Shown here piece after piece: positions 15,312 to 23,908 of a stretch of 64,000 bases of DNA. The translations under genes were made by a program, and so were the position numbers. The notes below the pieces were generated by a model. That model ran no database searches. It had not been told where the DNA came from and worked only from the letters and a program-made list of their open reading frames with translations. Source of the stretch: Actinocrispum wychmicini (lineage in GTDB: Bacteria; Actinomycetota; Actinomycetes; Mycobacteriales; Pseudonocardiaceae); NCBI RefSeq assembly GCF_004345645.1, contig NZ_SLWS01000011.1, forward strand, positions 1 through 64,000, written 5' to 3'. Position 1 is the stretch's first letter, and every line of letters starts with the position of its first letter.

Positions 15312-18300
15312 TTACGCTGACTGGGGTTGGAGGTCGAGGCTGGCGAGTGTCCAGTTCGCCTCCGCGCGCAGGGTCTCCGCTCGCCTTCGGTCACCTGCGC
15401 GTCCTCTAGCCTCCAATGCCTGTGCCAGCGCCAGTTGAGCCAGTGCCGTCCATGGCCGGGCCTGGCGGTGAGCCAGCCCGGCGAGCGCCGCTGTCAGGTG
15501 GCGCTCCGCGTCGTCCCAGTCTCCAACGATAACCGCGAGACGGCCAAGATGGAATGACGCGGGGCCCACGAAACTGCGATAGCCCACGCAGCAGTTCAGG
15601 TCCGCGTACGGTTCCAGCAGCGTACGCAGGGCTTCCGCGGTTGCCGGGTCGCCAAGTTCGACGCCGCCCAATGCCAGCAGTCCAACTATGTGCGGCCATT
15701 CGTCGCCCGACGGCAGCGGTTCCACACCGGTCGCCAGGGCGCGCACGGTCAGGTGCGGCAGTCCCCGGTCGCCGCCGACGAGCGAGATGAGCGACCGTTC
15801 GGCGGCTTCGTAGGTGCTTGGGCTGTCCGGCCACGAGCTGCGCCGCAGCCAGTTGGCGACGATCATCTGCCGGGCGGCCATACTTCCTGGGACGGGGGCG
15901 ATCCTGTGGTCCGTGTCGTCCGGAACCCGGTGTACGCGTTGGGTTACCGCCGCCGCGTCGCTGAACCTGCCTTCGGTCACGGCAATCGCGACAGTGTGAT
16001 CGATCCGCAGGGCGGCACCGACGTGATCTCCCTCGCCTGCGTCGATAGCGATGTCGATCGCGGTGTTGAGGTCGACCATCGCGTTGCCGGCCAGGATCAC
16101 GTCGCCGGAGATCTCGGCGGCCATCGCGCGGTGGTGCGTGGCGACGATCTGGAAGTACTTGTCGCCGACGGCGGCCGCGACCGCCTGCATCTCCGCGGCC
16201 AGGTTCATCCGCCGCTTGACGTCCTGTGGGCCTTCCAGCAGCTGCAGTTCCCGCGTCATCGCGGTCAACGCGGCCGTCGACTGTTCGCCGGCCACGACCG
16301 AACCGCCCAACTGCGACTGTCGGGCCAGCAACCGTCCGACGGTCACGGTGTCCACCGCGGCCGGCCCGGACTTGAGCAGGATCTCGATCAGCGCCACCGC
16401 CTCGCTGCGCATCCGGGGCCGGCTCAGCACCACGTCCGCCAGGCCCAACGCGGCCTGCGCGGCCATGGTCAGCCGTCCGTTGTGCAGCGCCTGGATCGCG
16501 CCGTCGAGCAGGGTCTGCTCGCAGTCGGTGTGGCCGGCCGCGAGCTGCGCCAGGCCCAGGTTGGTGAGCGCTTCGGCACGCAGTTCGACGTCCGCCGCAG
16601 GCACGTGCTCCAGCGCTTGGCGGTGTAGGTGCACGGCCTCGTTCGGGGCACCGTCCTGGCTGGCTCGCGCCGCCGCCCGCCATCCCCACCGGACTGCGCG
16701 CTGGTCGCCGTGCGGGACCGCGCCGGCGTCCCGGTGGTGGGCCATGGTTCGGCTGTAGCGCGCCAGTTCCCCGGCCCTGCGCAGCTCGATCGCGTCCGCC
16801 AGGCGGGTGTGCAGCCACCGGCGGCGGGCCGCGCTGGCCTGTTGGTAGATGGCCCTGCGGACGACGTCGTGCACGAACCGGAACTCGTGCGTGAACTCGC
16901 CGTCGGTTTCGGCCACCAGGCTTTCGCACACCAACGCGTCCAACGCCTCGACCGCGTCCGCGGTGGACAGCTCCGCCGCCTGGGCCGCGATGTCGAGTTC
17001 GAACGTGGGGCCAGCGGCCGCCGCGGTCCGAAGCAGCTGCCGTGGCGCGGAATCCAGTGCGGACAGCCGTGCGCTCGCGTACTCCACGATCCCGGACGGC
17101 ATCGGCGGCCGCGCAGGGTCCGGGTCGCCGTGCCACCGCAGCAGTTCCAGCAGCAGGAACGTGTTCCCGGCGGTGTCGGCGATCAGCTGGTGCGGCGGGG
17201 GAGCCTGGCCGGCGGACGTCTCCGGCAGCACGCGCCGGATCAACGCCCGCACGTCGGCCTCGGCCAGCCCGGTCACCGGTATCCGGCGCAGCCAGCCTTC
17301 CCGGTCCACGTCGTGGATCGCGGCCGCGAAGTGGTCGGGCGCGTCCGGCCGCCTGCCCGGCGCGCCGGCCGTCGCCGCGATCATCAGCGACGTCCCGAAC
17401 CGGCGCCGGTACACCTGGCGCAGCATGACGAGCGTGTCGTCGTCGGCCAGGTCCAGGTCGTCCAGCACGACGAACACGGGCTGGTCCCTGGCCACCTTCA
17501 CCAACAGTTCGGTGAGCGCCAACAAAAGCTCCGCACGCTTGGACGAACCCAACTCGTCCAAGTGTTCCGCCGCCAGCAACCCCGTCAACGTCTCCTGCGT
17601 GGCCTGGCTCAGGTCGGGCATGGAGTCCGTGGGCGTCGCGGCGACGTACCCGCCGAGCGCCTCCACGAACGGTTGGCACGGCACGGTCGACCCAGAGTCG
17701 CTGCGGCCGTACATGACCACGCCACCCGAGACGCTGATCCGCCGCGCGGCCTCAGTGACCAGGCGGGTCTTGCCGATGCCCGGCTCGCCGGTGACCAGGA
17801 CCATGTGGCAGGCGCCGTCCTCCACCTGCGCCCAGGTTGCGGACAGCCGCGCCAGTTCCTGCCTGCGGCCGACAAAGGGCGCCGCGGAACCGCCGTTCGA
17901 CCTGGACTTCGTCATCCGCGGCCGGCTCGGCGCCACAACCGGGCTGCCGAGCAGTTCCGCGTACGCCGCCTGGGTCTCCGGGGCCGGGTCGATACCCAGT
18001 TCCTCGGCCAGCATCCGGCGCAGCTCGTGGTACGACCGCAGTGCCTCGGCCCGGTTGCCGGCCGCGACATGCGCGGTCATCCGGCAGCGATGCGCGCTTT
18101 CCCGCAACGGCGCCCGGCGCACGGCTTCATCCGCGAACCGCAGACTGTTGCGTTCGTCGTTGAGTGCGGAGGCGGCCAGGCTGGCGGTCTCCAGCGCGGA
18201 GACGAGCAGCTCGCCCAGCTTCTCTCTAACACTGTTAGGCCACTCGCCGTCGTGATCAGGCATGAACGGCCGCTCAAGCACGGCCACGGCCGCCGCGGCC

Positions 18301-18686
18301 AACCGTTCGGCGTCCGCGAACTCGCCCGCGGTGAACGCCTCGGTGGCCTGGGCGACGTCCGTCTCGGCCTGCTCGACGTCGACGACCGCGCCGACCGGCA
18401 GCCGCAGGAGATAACGGCCGCCCTGCGCGATAATCGGCGGGCTCGCGTTGATGTCGTCGCCCGCGATGAACCCACGGACCCTGCTCACGACGCTGCGCAG
18501 CGCCGACGCCCACGTGTCCGGCAGACCCTCCGGCCAGACGGTGTCCGCCAGGTGGTCCCGGCTCGTGCCCCCGGTGCGTTCCATGACCAGGCGCGCGAAG
18601 GCGACCTGGGTCTGCGCGCTCGACAGGTGCCGCGGAGCGGCTCCGTCGCGCTCGATCGTGACCAGCCCGGTGAGTCTGATCAGCAT
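15312..18686 (-). CDS. SARP-type pathway regulator with AAA and TPR domains
   Basis: A 1124 aa regulator. The N-terminal 95 residues form an OmpR-like winged helix. Residues 100-250 form the bacterial transcriptional activation domain (ending SYHELRRMLAEELGIDPAPETQ). Then comes an AAA/NACHT-type ATPase with Walker A VTGEPGIGKTRLV and Walker B VFVVLDDLDLADDD, and a C-terminal TPR-like helical array. There is no C-terminal LuxR helix-turn-helix, so it is a large SARP rather than a LAL regulator. SARPs bind heptamer repeats 11 or 22 bp apart just upstream of -10. Four such sites flank this gene's neighbours, making it the likely activator of the whole 8-37 kb cluster. Confidence 0.93.
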   Translation of the reverse strand: MLIRLTGLVTIERDGAAPRHLSSAQTQVAFARLVMERTGGTSRDHLADTVWPEGLPDTWASALRSVVSRVRGFIAGDDINASPPIIAQGGRYLLRLPVGAVVDVEQAETDVAQATEAFTAGEFADAERLAAAAVAVLERPFMPDHDGEWPNSVREKLGELLVSALETASLAASALNDERNSLRFADEAVRRAPLRESAHRCRMTAHVAAGNRAEALRSYHELRRMLAEELGIDPAPETQAAYAELLGSPVVAPSRPRMTKSRSNGGSAAPFVGRRQELARLSATWAQVEDGACHMVLVTGEPGIGKTRLVTEAARRISVSGGVVMYGRSDSGSTVPCQPFVEALGGYVAATPTDSMPDLSQATQETLTGLLAAEHLDELGSSKRAELLLALTELLVKVARDQPVFVVLDDLDLADDDTLVMLRQVYRRRFGTSLMIAATAGAPGRRPDAPDHFAAAIHDVDREGWLRRIPVTGLAEADVRALIRRVLPETSAGQAPPPHQLIADTAGNTFLLLELLRWHGDPDPARPPMPSGIVEYASARLSALDSAPRQLLRTAAAAGPTFELDIAAQAAELSTADAVEALDALVCESLVAETDGEFTHEFRFVHDVVRRAIYQQASAARRRWLHTRLADAIELRRAGELARYSRTMAHHRDAGAVPHGDQRAVRWGWRAAARASQDGAPNEAVHLHRQALEHVPAADVELRAEALTNLGLAQLAAGHTDCEQTLLDGAIQALHNGRLTMAAQAALGLADVVLSRPRMRSEAVALIEILLKSGPAAVDTVTVGRLLARQSQLGGSVVAGEQSTAALTAMTRELQLLEGPQDVKRRMNLAAEMQAVAAAVGDKYFQIVATHHRAMAAEISGDVILAGNAMVDLNTAIDIAIDAGEGDHVGAALRIDHTVAIAVTEGRFSDAAAVTQRVHRVPDDTDHRIAPVPGSMAARQMIVANWLRRSSWPDSPSTYEAAERSLISLVGGDRGLPHLTVRALATGVEPLPSGDEWPHIVGLLALGGVELGDPATAEALRTLLEPYADLNCCVGYRSFVGPASFHLGRLAVIVGDWDDAERHLTAALAGLAHRQARPWTALAQLALAQALEARGRAGDRRRAETLRAEANWTLASLDLQPQSA

Positions 18687-18864
18687 GCTGACCTCCTCGA
18701 ACGGGCCCCACTGCCCTGGTGATGACGCTTGGTCGGCGCCATGTCAGTCAACCCCTCAGGTGAAGCCTCGCCAGCCGCCCAATCGGACGTCTGTATAAAG
18801 GTTACCTACATGGCTTCACAGGTCCACCCCTGAAAAATTCATACCCGGACCCCTGAGCGCCTGT

Positions 18865-18897
18865 GTTGCGCCGGGCTTGCGCGAGTCCCCGTAGAAC
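18865..18897 (+). promoter_or_regulatory. SARP-type operator/promoter 3 (AONS-Trp-like operon)
   Basis: GTTGCGC (18865-18871), 4 nt, CTTGCGC (18876-18882), 9 nt, then TAGAAC (18892-18897) as -10. The GTG start is 37 nt further. It sits in the 248 bp divergent region next to the SARP gene. An ACCCCTGA pair at 18826 and 18849 (23 bp apart) lies upstream. A minus-strand TATACA at 18797-18792 with TGTGAA 17 nt before it could serve the SARP gene itself. Confidence 0.7.
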
Positions 18898-18934
18898 TTT
18901 GCCGTGGAGCAGGAGTTCCTGGAGGGAGCTGACC

Positions 18935-20155
18935 GTGAACGCATCGGGAGGGTGGGGACGCCTCGAGCACCGGCTGGACGCGATCGCCCGGCGGATGCGG
19001 TCCCTGGAATGGGGTGACGAGTACCGGCGAGCCAGCTTCGTGCCCTACGACATGGAGCCGGACCAGCCGTACGTCACCGTCGACGGCAGACGCCTGCTGA
19101 TGATGTCCAGCTACAGCTACCTGGGCCTGGCCGGTGACCAGCGCGTCATCGAGGCGGCGACCACCGCCGTCGAGCACTACGGCACCGGCAACCACGGTGT
19201 CCGCGCGCTGGCCGGCACGATCCCGTTGCACGAGGAACTCGAAGCCGAGCTCGCCGCGTTCGTCGGACGCGAGAGCGCGCTCGTGTTCACTTCCGGGTAC
19301 GCCGTCAACACCGGTGTCATCGCCAGCATGTTCGGCCCGGACGACACCCTGCTGGTCGACAAGACCGTGCACGCGAGCCTGATCGACGGCGCCAAGTTGG
19401 CCGGCGCGACCGTGATCCGCTGGCGCCACAACGACCCTGAGCACCTGGACCGCAAAATGCATGAGGTGCAGTCCACCGGGTTGCGGGTCGTCGTCGTGGA
19501 CAGCGTGTACTCGATGGACGGCGACATCGCCCGGTTACCGGAGATCCGCGAGGTCGCCGACCGCTGGGGCGCGCTGGTCATGGCCGACGAGGCACACGCC
19601 CTCGGCGTGATCGGCAAGACCGGCCGCGGCATCGAGGAGCACTACGGCCGGGACGACCTGGTGGACGTCAAAGTGGGCACGCTGTCCAAGGGCATCCCGT
19701 CGATGGGCGGCTGGGTGGCCGGCCCGGAACGGCTGATGCTGTTCCTCAAGTACCACGCCAGACCTTTCCTCTTCTCGGCCGCACTGGGGCCCGCGCAGGC
19801 GGGAGCGGCCCTCGAAGCGCTGCGCATCCTGGACCAAGAACCCGAACGGGTGACTCACATACAGCGGGAATCGGCCAGGTTGCGCAGCACCCTCGTAGAC
19901 GCCGGCATCGATGTCGGCCAGTCGGAGACCGCGGTGATCCCGATCATCTGCGGATCGGACGGCGCCGCGTACGACTACGCGATGGCCGTCAAGGGGGCCG
20001 GTGTGATCGGCCTCCCGGTGTTGACGCCGGCCGTGCCGAACAACCTGGCCCGGCTGCGGATCTCCGTGACCGCCCGGCACAGCCCGGCGGACGTCGACCT
20101 GGCGGCCAACGCCTTCCGGCTGGCCGCGTACCAAACCCACCTGATCGCGGCCTGA
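18935..20155 (+). CDS. AONS-family PLP-dependent acyltransferase
   Basis: A 406 aa alpha-oxoamine synthase. This family (KAPA synthase, aminolevulinate synthase, serine palmitoyltransferase) decarboxylates an amino acid while acylating it to give an alpha-aminoketone. PLP residues are visible: internal aldimine K252 in VGTLSKGIPSMGGW, DEAH at 218-221 and the GTGNHGVRALAGT loop at 83-95. The SKGIPSMGGW sequence differs from the usual SKALG, a variant I associate with secondary-metabolism members. GTG 18935 follows GGAGGGA. First gene of the eleven-gene operon; its acyl donor is probably carrier-bound. Confidence 0.93.
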   Translation: MNASGGWGRLEHRLDAIARRMRSLEWGDEYRRASFVPYDMEPDQPYVTVDGRRLLMMSSYSYLGLAGDQRVIEAATTAVEHYGTGNHGVRALAGTIPLHEELEAELAAFVGRESALVFTSGYAVNTGVIASMFGPDDTLLVDKTVHASLIDGAKLAGATVIRWRHNDPEHLDRKMHEVQSTGLRVVVVDSVYSMDGDIARLPEIREVADRWGALVMADEAHALGVIGKTGRGIEEHYGRDDLVDVKVGTLSKGIPSMGGWVAGPERLMLFLKYHARPFLFSAALGPAQAGAALEALRILDQEPERVTHIQRESARLRSTLVDAGIDVGQSETAVIPIICGSDGAAYDYAMAVKGAGVIGLPVLTPAVPNNLARLRISVTARHSPADVDLAANAFRLAAYQTHLIAA

Positions 20156-20164
20156 CCTGGAGCG

Positions 20165-21397
20165 ATGATGTCACCTTCACCTGTCGTCATAACCGGAATG
20201 GGTGTGGTCAGCCCGGCGGGCTGCACGTTGGACTCGTTCTGGTCGGCGCTGCGCTCGGGGCGGTCGACCGCGCGGCGGATCACCGATCTCGACCTGTCCG
20301 ACCACAAGGTCCAGATCGGCTGCCGGGTCACCGGGTTCGACGAGATCGGCCTGCTGGGCGCCAAGGAGGCCCGCCGGCTCGACCCGTTCGCCCGCTTCGG
20401 CGTCACCGCGGCGCTGTCGGCGTACAACGACGCCGGATCGCCGCAGCCCGACCCGCAGCGCACGGCCATCGTGGTCGGCAACGCGGTCGGCGGGCGACGC
20501 ACCAGCGACGACGAGACACGCAACTACTTCGCGGGCGGCCCGGTCAAGGTGAACCCGCTGATGCCGTTGATCAACATGCCGAACGCGGCCGCCGCCGTGC
20601 TGTCGATGAAGCTGGGCTGGCACGGTCCCGCGCTCACCATCGCCTCGACGTGCGCGAGTGGCGCGGACTCCATCGGCTACGGCCGGATGCTGTTGCAGTC
20701 CGGCCAGGTGGACGTGGTCATCGCCGGTGGCTGCGAGTCGATCCTGACCGAAGTGACGCTGGCGGCGTTCGGGAACCTCAACGCTGTCACCACGACCCAC
20801 AACGACACCCCGGAGATCGCGTCCCGTCCGTTCGATGTGGACCGCGACGGGTTCGTGATGGGTGAAGGCGCCGCGTTCGTCGTGTTGGAACGCGCCGATG
20901 ACGCCCTCGCGCGCGGCGCGCGGCAGTACGCGCAGATCTCCGGCTACGCGGCCACCGCGGACGCGTTCCACCTGTCGGCGCCGCAAGACGACGGGCTGTA
21001 CGCGGTGGCGGCCATGCAGGGCGCGATCGCCAACGCGGGCCTCACACCGTCGGACATCGTGCACATCAACGCGCACGGCACATCCACCGCCGCCAACGAC
21101 CGCGCCGAAGCGTTCGCCCTGCACAAGGTTTTCGGGTCGGACGGCCCGCCGGTGACCGCCTCCAAAGGTGTCATCGGGCACTTGATCGGAGCCGCCGGCT
21201 CGGTCGAGCTGGTCGCCACGGTGATGGCCATGCGCGAGTCCGTGGTGCCCCCAACCGCAAACCATGAGCGGCTGGAGCCGGGAATGCAGATCGACGTCGT
21301 GCACGGCACACCCCGCAAGGTGGCCAGTGGCCCGGCGCTGTCGAACTCCTTCGGTTTCGGCGGCCACAACGCCTGTCTGGTGGTGACGCCGGTATGA
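20165..21397 (+). CDS. Ketoacyl synthase II (FabF-like)
   Basis: A 410 aa condensing enzyme with the Cys-His-His triad: C163 (STCASGADS), H304 (NAHGTST) and H339 (GVIGHLIGAAG). It elongates a carrier-bound acyl chain with malonyl-ACP. Two adjacent ATG codons (20165, 20168) are possible starts. It lies 9 nt after the AONS gene and overlaps the MaoC gene by 4 nt. Together with KAS III, FabG and the MaoC protein it forms a small dissociated fatty-acid-like assembly line. Confidence 0.95.
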   Translation: MMSPSPVVITGMGVVSPAGCTLDSFWSALRSGRSTARRITDLDLSDHKVQIGCRVTGFDEIGLLGAKEARRLDPFARFGVTAALSAYNDAGSPQPDPQRTAIVVGNAVGGRRTSDDETRNYFAGGPVKVNPLMPLINMPNAAAAVLSMKLGWHGPALTIASTCASGADSIGYGRMLLQSGQVDVVIAGGCESILTEVTLAAFGNLNAVTTTHNDTPEIASRPFDVDRDGFVMGEGAAFVVLERADDALARGARQYAQISGYAATADAFHLSAPQDDGLYAVAAMQGAIANAGLTPSDIVHINAHGTSTAANDRAEAFALHKVFGSDGPPVTASKGVIGHLIGAAGSVELVATVMAMRESVVPPTANHERLEPGMQIDVVHGTPRKVASGPALSNSFGFGGHNACLVVTPV

Positions 21398-22191
21398 CCG
21401 AGCTGACTGCGAACGTAACCCGGACCGCGACCGCGGACGAGATCGTCACGTACCGCGACGTCGTCCGGACCGGACTGACCTCCGCTGCCGGCGCCTCGCC
21501 GCTGCACGCGTTCGTGCTCGCCTCGCCGGTGCTCGACGAGTCCGTGAACCTGGTGAACGCGACCACCGCCGACGGTTCGCCGTTGGGTCGCGTGCACCTG
21601 TCCCAGGAGATCACGTTGCACCGCCCGGTCCGTGCCGACGAGCAGGTGACCGTGGCCCTTTCGATTGCCGGCGCCCGCAAGCTCGCCAAGGGCGTGCAGG
21701 TCGGCATGAAGGTCTCATTGGTCGGCGACGACGGCGTTTTCGCCGAGCTGGTCACGGGTGCGATGCTCGTCGGCGCGGTCACGCCGGAGACGTTCGGCGA
21801 GTTGCCGCCGTTTCCCGGCAAGGGCAGCACGGCCGAGGCGGTCAACGTGGCCCGGACGATCGCGCGCGAGACCGTGACACGGTACGCACACGCTTCCGGT
21901 GACCTCAACCCGATCCACTTGGACGACGTGGCCGCCAAGGAGGCCGGGTTCGCCGACGGTGTGATCTGCCACGGCATGAGCGTCCTCGGCGTCGTCGTGG
22001 AAGAGGTCGTCGACCGGTTCGCCGGCGGTGACGTCGAGCGGGTCCGCAGCCTCGGCGCCCGGTTCTCCGCCGCCGTCAACCCGGGCACGCCGTTGGACAT
22101 CGTGTTGCAAAACGAAGACAACACTGTGCGCTTCAGCGTGAAGACCCCGAGTGGGGCGGCGCTGAAGAGCGGCTGGGTGGAGTTGCGATGA
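21394..22191 (+). CDS. MaoC-like hydratase/dehydratase (double hotdog)
   Basis: A 265 aa protein with an N-terminal degenerate hotdog and a C-terminal hotdog bearing the hydratase-2 motif: SGDLNPIHLDDVAAKEAGF, followed by ICHGMSVLG, with catalytic Asp and His. It should dehydrate 3-hydroxyacyl-ACP to the enoyl form. It overlaps both neighbours by 4 nt. No enoyl reductase is visible in the window, so unsaturated intermediates may persist. Confidence 0.9.
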   Translation: MTELTANVTRTATADEIVTYRDVVRTGLTSAAGASPLHAFVLASPVLDESVNLVNATTADGSPLGRVHLSQEITLHRPVRADEQVTVALSIAGARKLAKGVQVGMKVSLVGDDGVFAELVTGAMLVGAVTPETFGELPPFPGKGSTAEAVNVARTIARETVTRYAHASGDLNPIHLDDVAAKEAGFADGVICHGMSVLGVVVEEVVDRFAGGDVERVRSLGARFSAAVNPGTPLDIVLQNEDNTVRFSVKTPSGAALKSGWVELR

Positions 22192-23639
22192 GCACGTTCA
22201 GGGAGTCGTTCCTGACCCAGGTGAGCCGCCGCCCCGGCGCGGCCGCGCTGGTGTGGCACGGCGAGGTCACCACGTACGGCGAGCTGTACGAGCTGGCCGA
22301 CAAGGCACGGGCCCGGCTGGAGTGGCTGGACCTCGACCCGGGTGAGCCGGTCGGCCTGCTGGCCAAGAAGTCCCCGGACGCGGTCGCGCTCGTACTCGGC
22401 ACTCTGTTGTCCGGTCGCCGGTTCCTGCTCCCGTCGCCGGCACTCGCCAACTCGGCGCTGACGAGCCTGTTCGCGCAGGCCAAGTGCGGCCGGGTGGTGG
22501 TGCCCGAAGGTGTGGACGAGTTCGTGCCGGACGCCAACGCCGACACCACCGCGGTTGACGCGTCCGATGTGGACGGTGTGCACTTCATGCTGACCACGTC
22601 CGGCTCGACCGGACTGCCCAAGATCGTGCCGCTGCCACAGGTCGCCGTCGACCGGTTCGTGGAGTGGGCAGGCAAGGAGTTCGACATCCGTCCGGGTAGG
22701 ACGGTGCTGAATTACGCGCCGCTCAACTTCGACCTGTGTCTGCTGGACGTCTGGACGACCCTGGCGCACGGCGGCACGGTCGTGCTGGTCGACGCCGACT
22801 ACGCGGCGAACGGCCGGTACCTGCTGGACCTGGTGGTCAAGCACGAGGTCAACGTGATCCAGGCGGTCCCGATGTTCTTCGGGCTGCTGCTGGATGTGGC
22901 CCGAGAAGAGGCACTGACCAGCGTCGACCGGGTGATGTTCACCGGCGACGCGATCCCGGACCGCACGCTGACCGAACTGCCGAAGCTGTTCCCGAACGCC
23001 ACGCTGCACAACATCTACGGCTGCACCGAGACCAACGACAGCTTCCTGCACACCCTGGAAGCGGGCGAACAGCCGCCGGTGTCCATCGGCAAGCCGTTGC
23101 CCGGTGTGCACACCCTGGTCCTCGCCGAGGACGGAACTGTCCTGAATGGACCGGGAACGGGTGAGCTGTACGTGTCCACGCCGTTCCAGGCGAAGGGCTA
23201 CCTGGACCGCGCCCGGCACACCGACAAGTTCGTGCCGCACCCGACGGGAGCGGACGCGAGGGCGTGGTTCCGGTCCGGCGACCTGGTCCGGCGCGAGACG
23301 GACGGGCGCGTGTTCCTGATCGGGCGCAGCGACTTCCAGGTGAAGGTCCGCGGGGTCGCGATCAACACCGCCGAGGTCGAGCACGTGCTGCAGGAACACC
23401 CGGCCGTGCTGGAGGCGGCCGTGGTCGCCGTGCCGGACCCGATCGCCGGCCGCAAGCTCGTCGCCGCTGTGCAGCGCGCCCCGGACAGCAAGCTCAACAG
23501 CCTCTCGTTGCGCCAGCACTGCGCACGACGTCTTCCCCAAGCGGCCATTCCGTCCACATTGCACATCGTGGACACACCGTTGCCGAAGACCTCCACCGGA
23601 AAGGTCGACCGCAACGCGGTCGAAAGTCTGAAGAAGTAA
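22188..23639 (+). CDS. Stand-alone adenylation enzyme (amino-acid or acid activating)
   Basis: A 483 aa ANL-superfamily enzyme with core motifs in order: TTSGSTGLPK (A3), NFDLCLLDVW (A4), NIYGCTE (A5), WFRSGDLV (A7), GRSDFQVKVRG (A8) and PKTSTGKVDR (A10). Size and operon partner (a free carrier protein) resemble prolyl-AMP ligases of pyrrole pathways such as PltF or RedM. By hand alignment to GrsA, the pocket begins D-L-L like those enzymes, but later positions read roughly M-T-I-D-S and not the prolyl code. Proline is therefore doubtful; the acidic residue may contact an extra amino group. It loads the carrier protein at 23652. Confidence 0.88.
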   Translation: MSTFRESFLTQVSRRPGAAALVWHGEVTTYGELYELADKARARLEWLDLDPGEPVGLLAKKSPDAVALVLGTLLSGRRFLLPSPALANSALTSLFAQAKCGRVVVPEGVDEFVPDANADTTAVDASDVDGVHFMLTTSGSTGLPKIVPLPQVAVDRFVEWAGKEFDIRPGRTVLNYAPLNFDLCLLDVWTTLAHGGTVVLVDADYAANGRYLLDLVVKHEVNVIQAVPMFFGLLLDVAREEALTSVDRVMFTGDAIPDRTLTELPKLFPNATLHNIYGCTETNDSFLHTLEAGEQPPVSIGKPLPGVHTLVLAEDGTVLNGPGTGELYVSTPFQAKGYLDRARHTDKFVPHPTGADARAWFRSGDLVRRETDGRVFLIGRSDFQVKVRGVAINTAEVEHVLQEHPAVLEAAVVAVPDPIAGRKLVAAVQRAPDSKLNSLSLRQHCARRLPQAAIPSTLHIVDTPLPKTSTGKVDRNAVESLKK

Positions 23640-23651
23640 AGGAAGGGCGTC

Positions 23652-23906
23652 ATGAGCAACGCAGACGTGATCAAGAAGTTCGTCATCGACGAGTTCCTGC
23701 CGGACGTGAGCGCCGCCGAACTGGCCGACGACTACGACCTGCTGGCCGACGGCGTGATCGACAGCCTGGGCCTGCTGAAGCTGATCGCCTGGGTCGAGGA
23801 CCACTTCCAGCTGGCCGTGCACGACACCGACCTGGACCCGAACAACTTCCGTAGCGTCGGCGCGATCGACAAGTTCGTCGCCGAGCACGCGAGCACCCAG
23901 GTCTAG
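23652..23906 (+). CDS. Free-standing peptidyl/acyl carrier protein
   Basis: An 84 aa carrier protein with the phosphopantetheine Ser S38 in GVIDSLGLLKLIAW. The VIDSLGLL context resembles PltL/RedO-type peptidyl carriers more than FabF-type ACPs. It lies directly after the adenylation enzyme, its likely partner, and precedes an acyl-CoA dehydrogenase in the operon. This is the adenylation/carrier/dehydrogenase trio used to oxidise aminoacyl thioesters. AGGAAGGG precedes ATG 23652. Confidence 0.93.
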   Translation: MSNADVIKKFVIDEFLPDVSAAELADDYDLLADGVIDSLGLLKLIAWVEDHFQLAVHDTDLDPNNFRSVGAIDKFVAEHASTQV

Positions 23907-23908
23907 TC

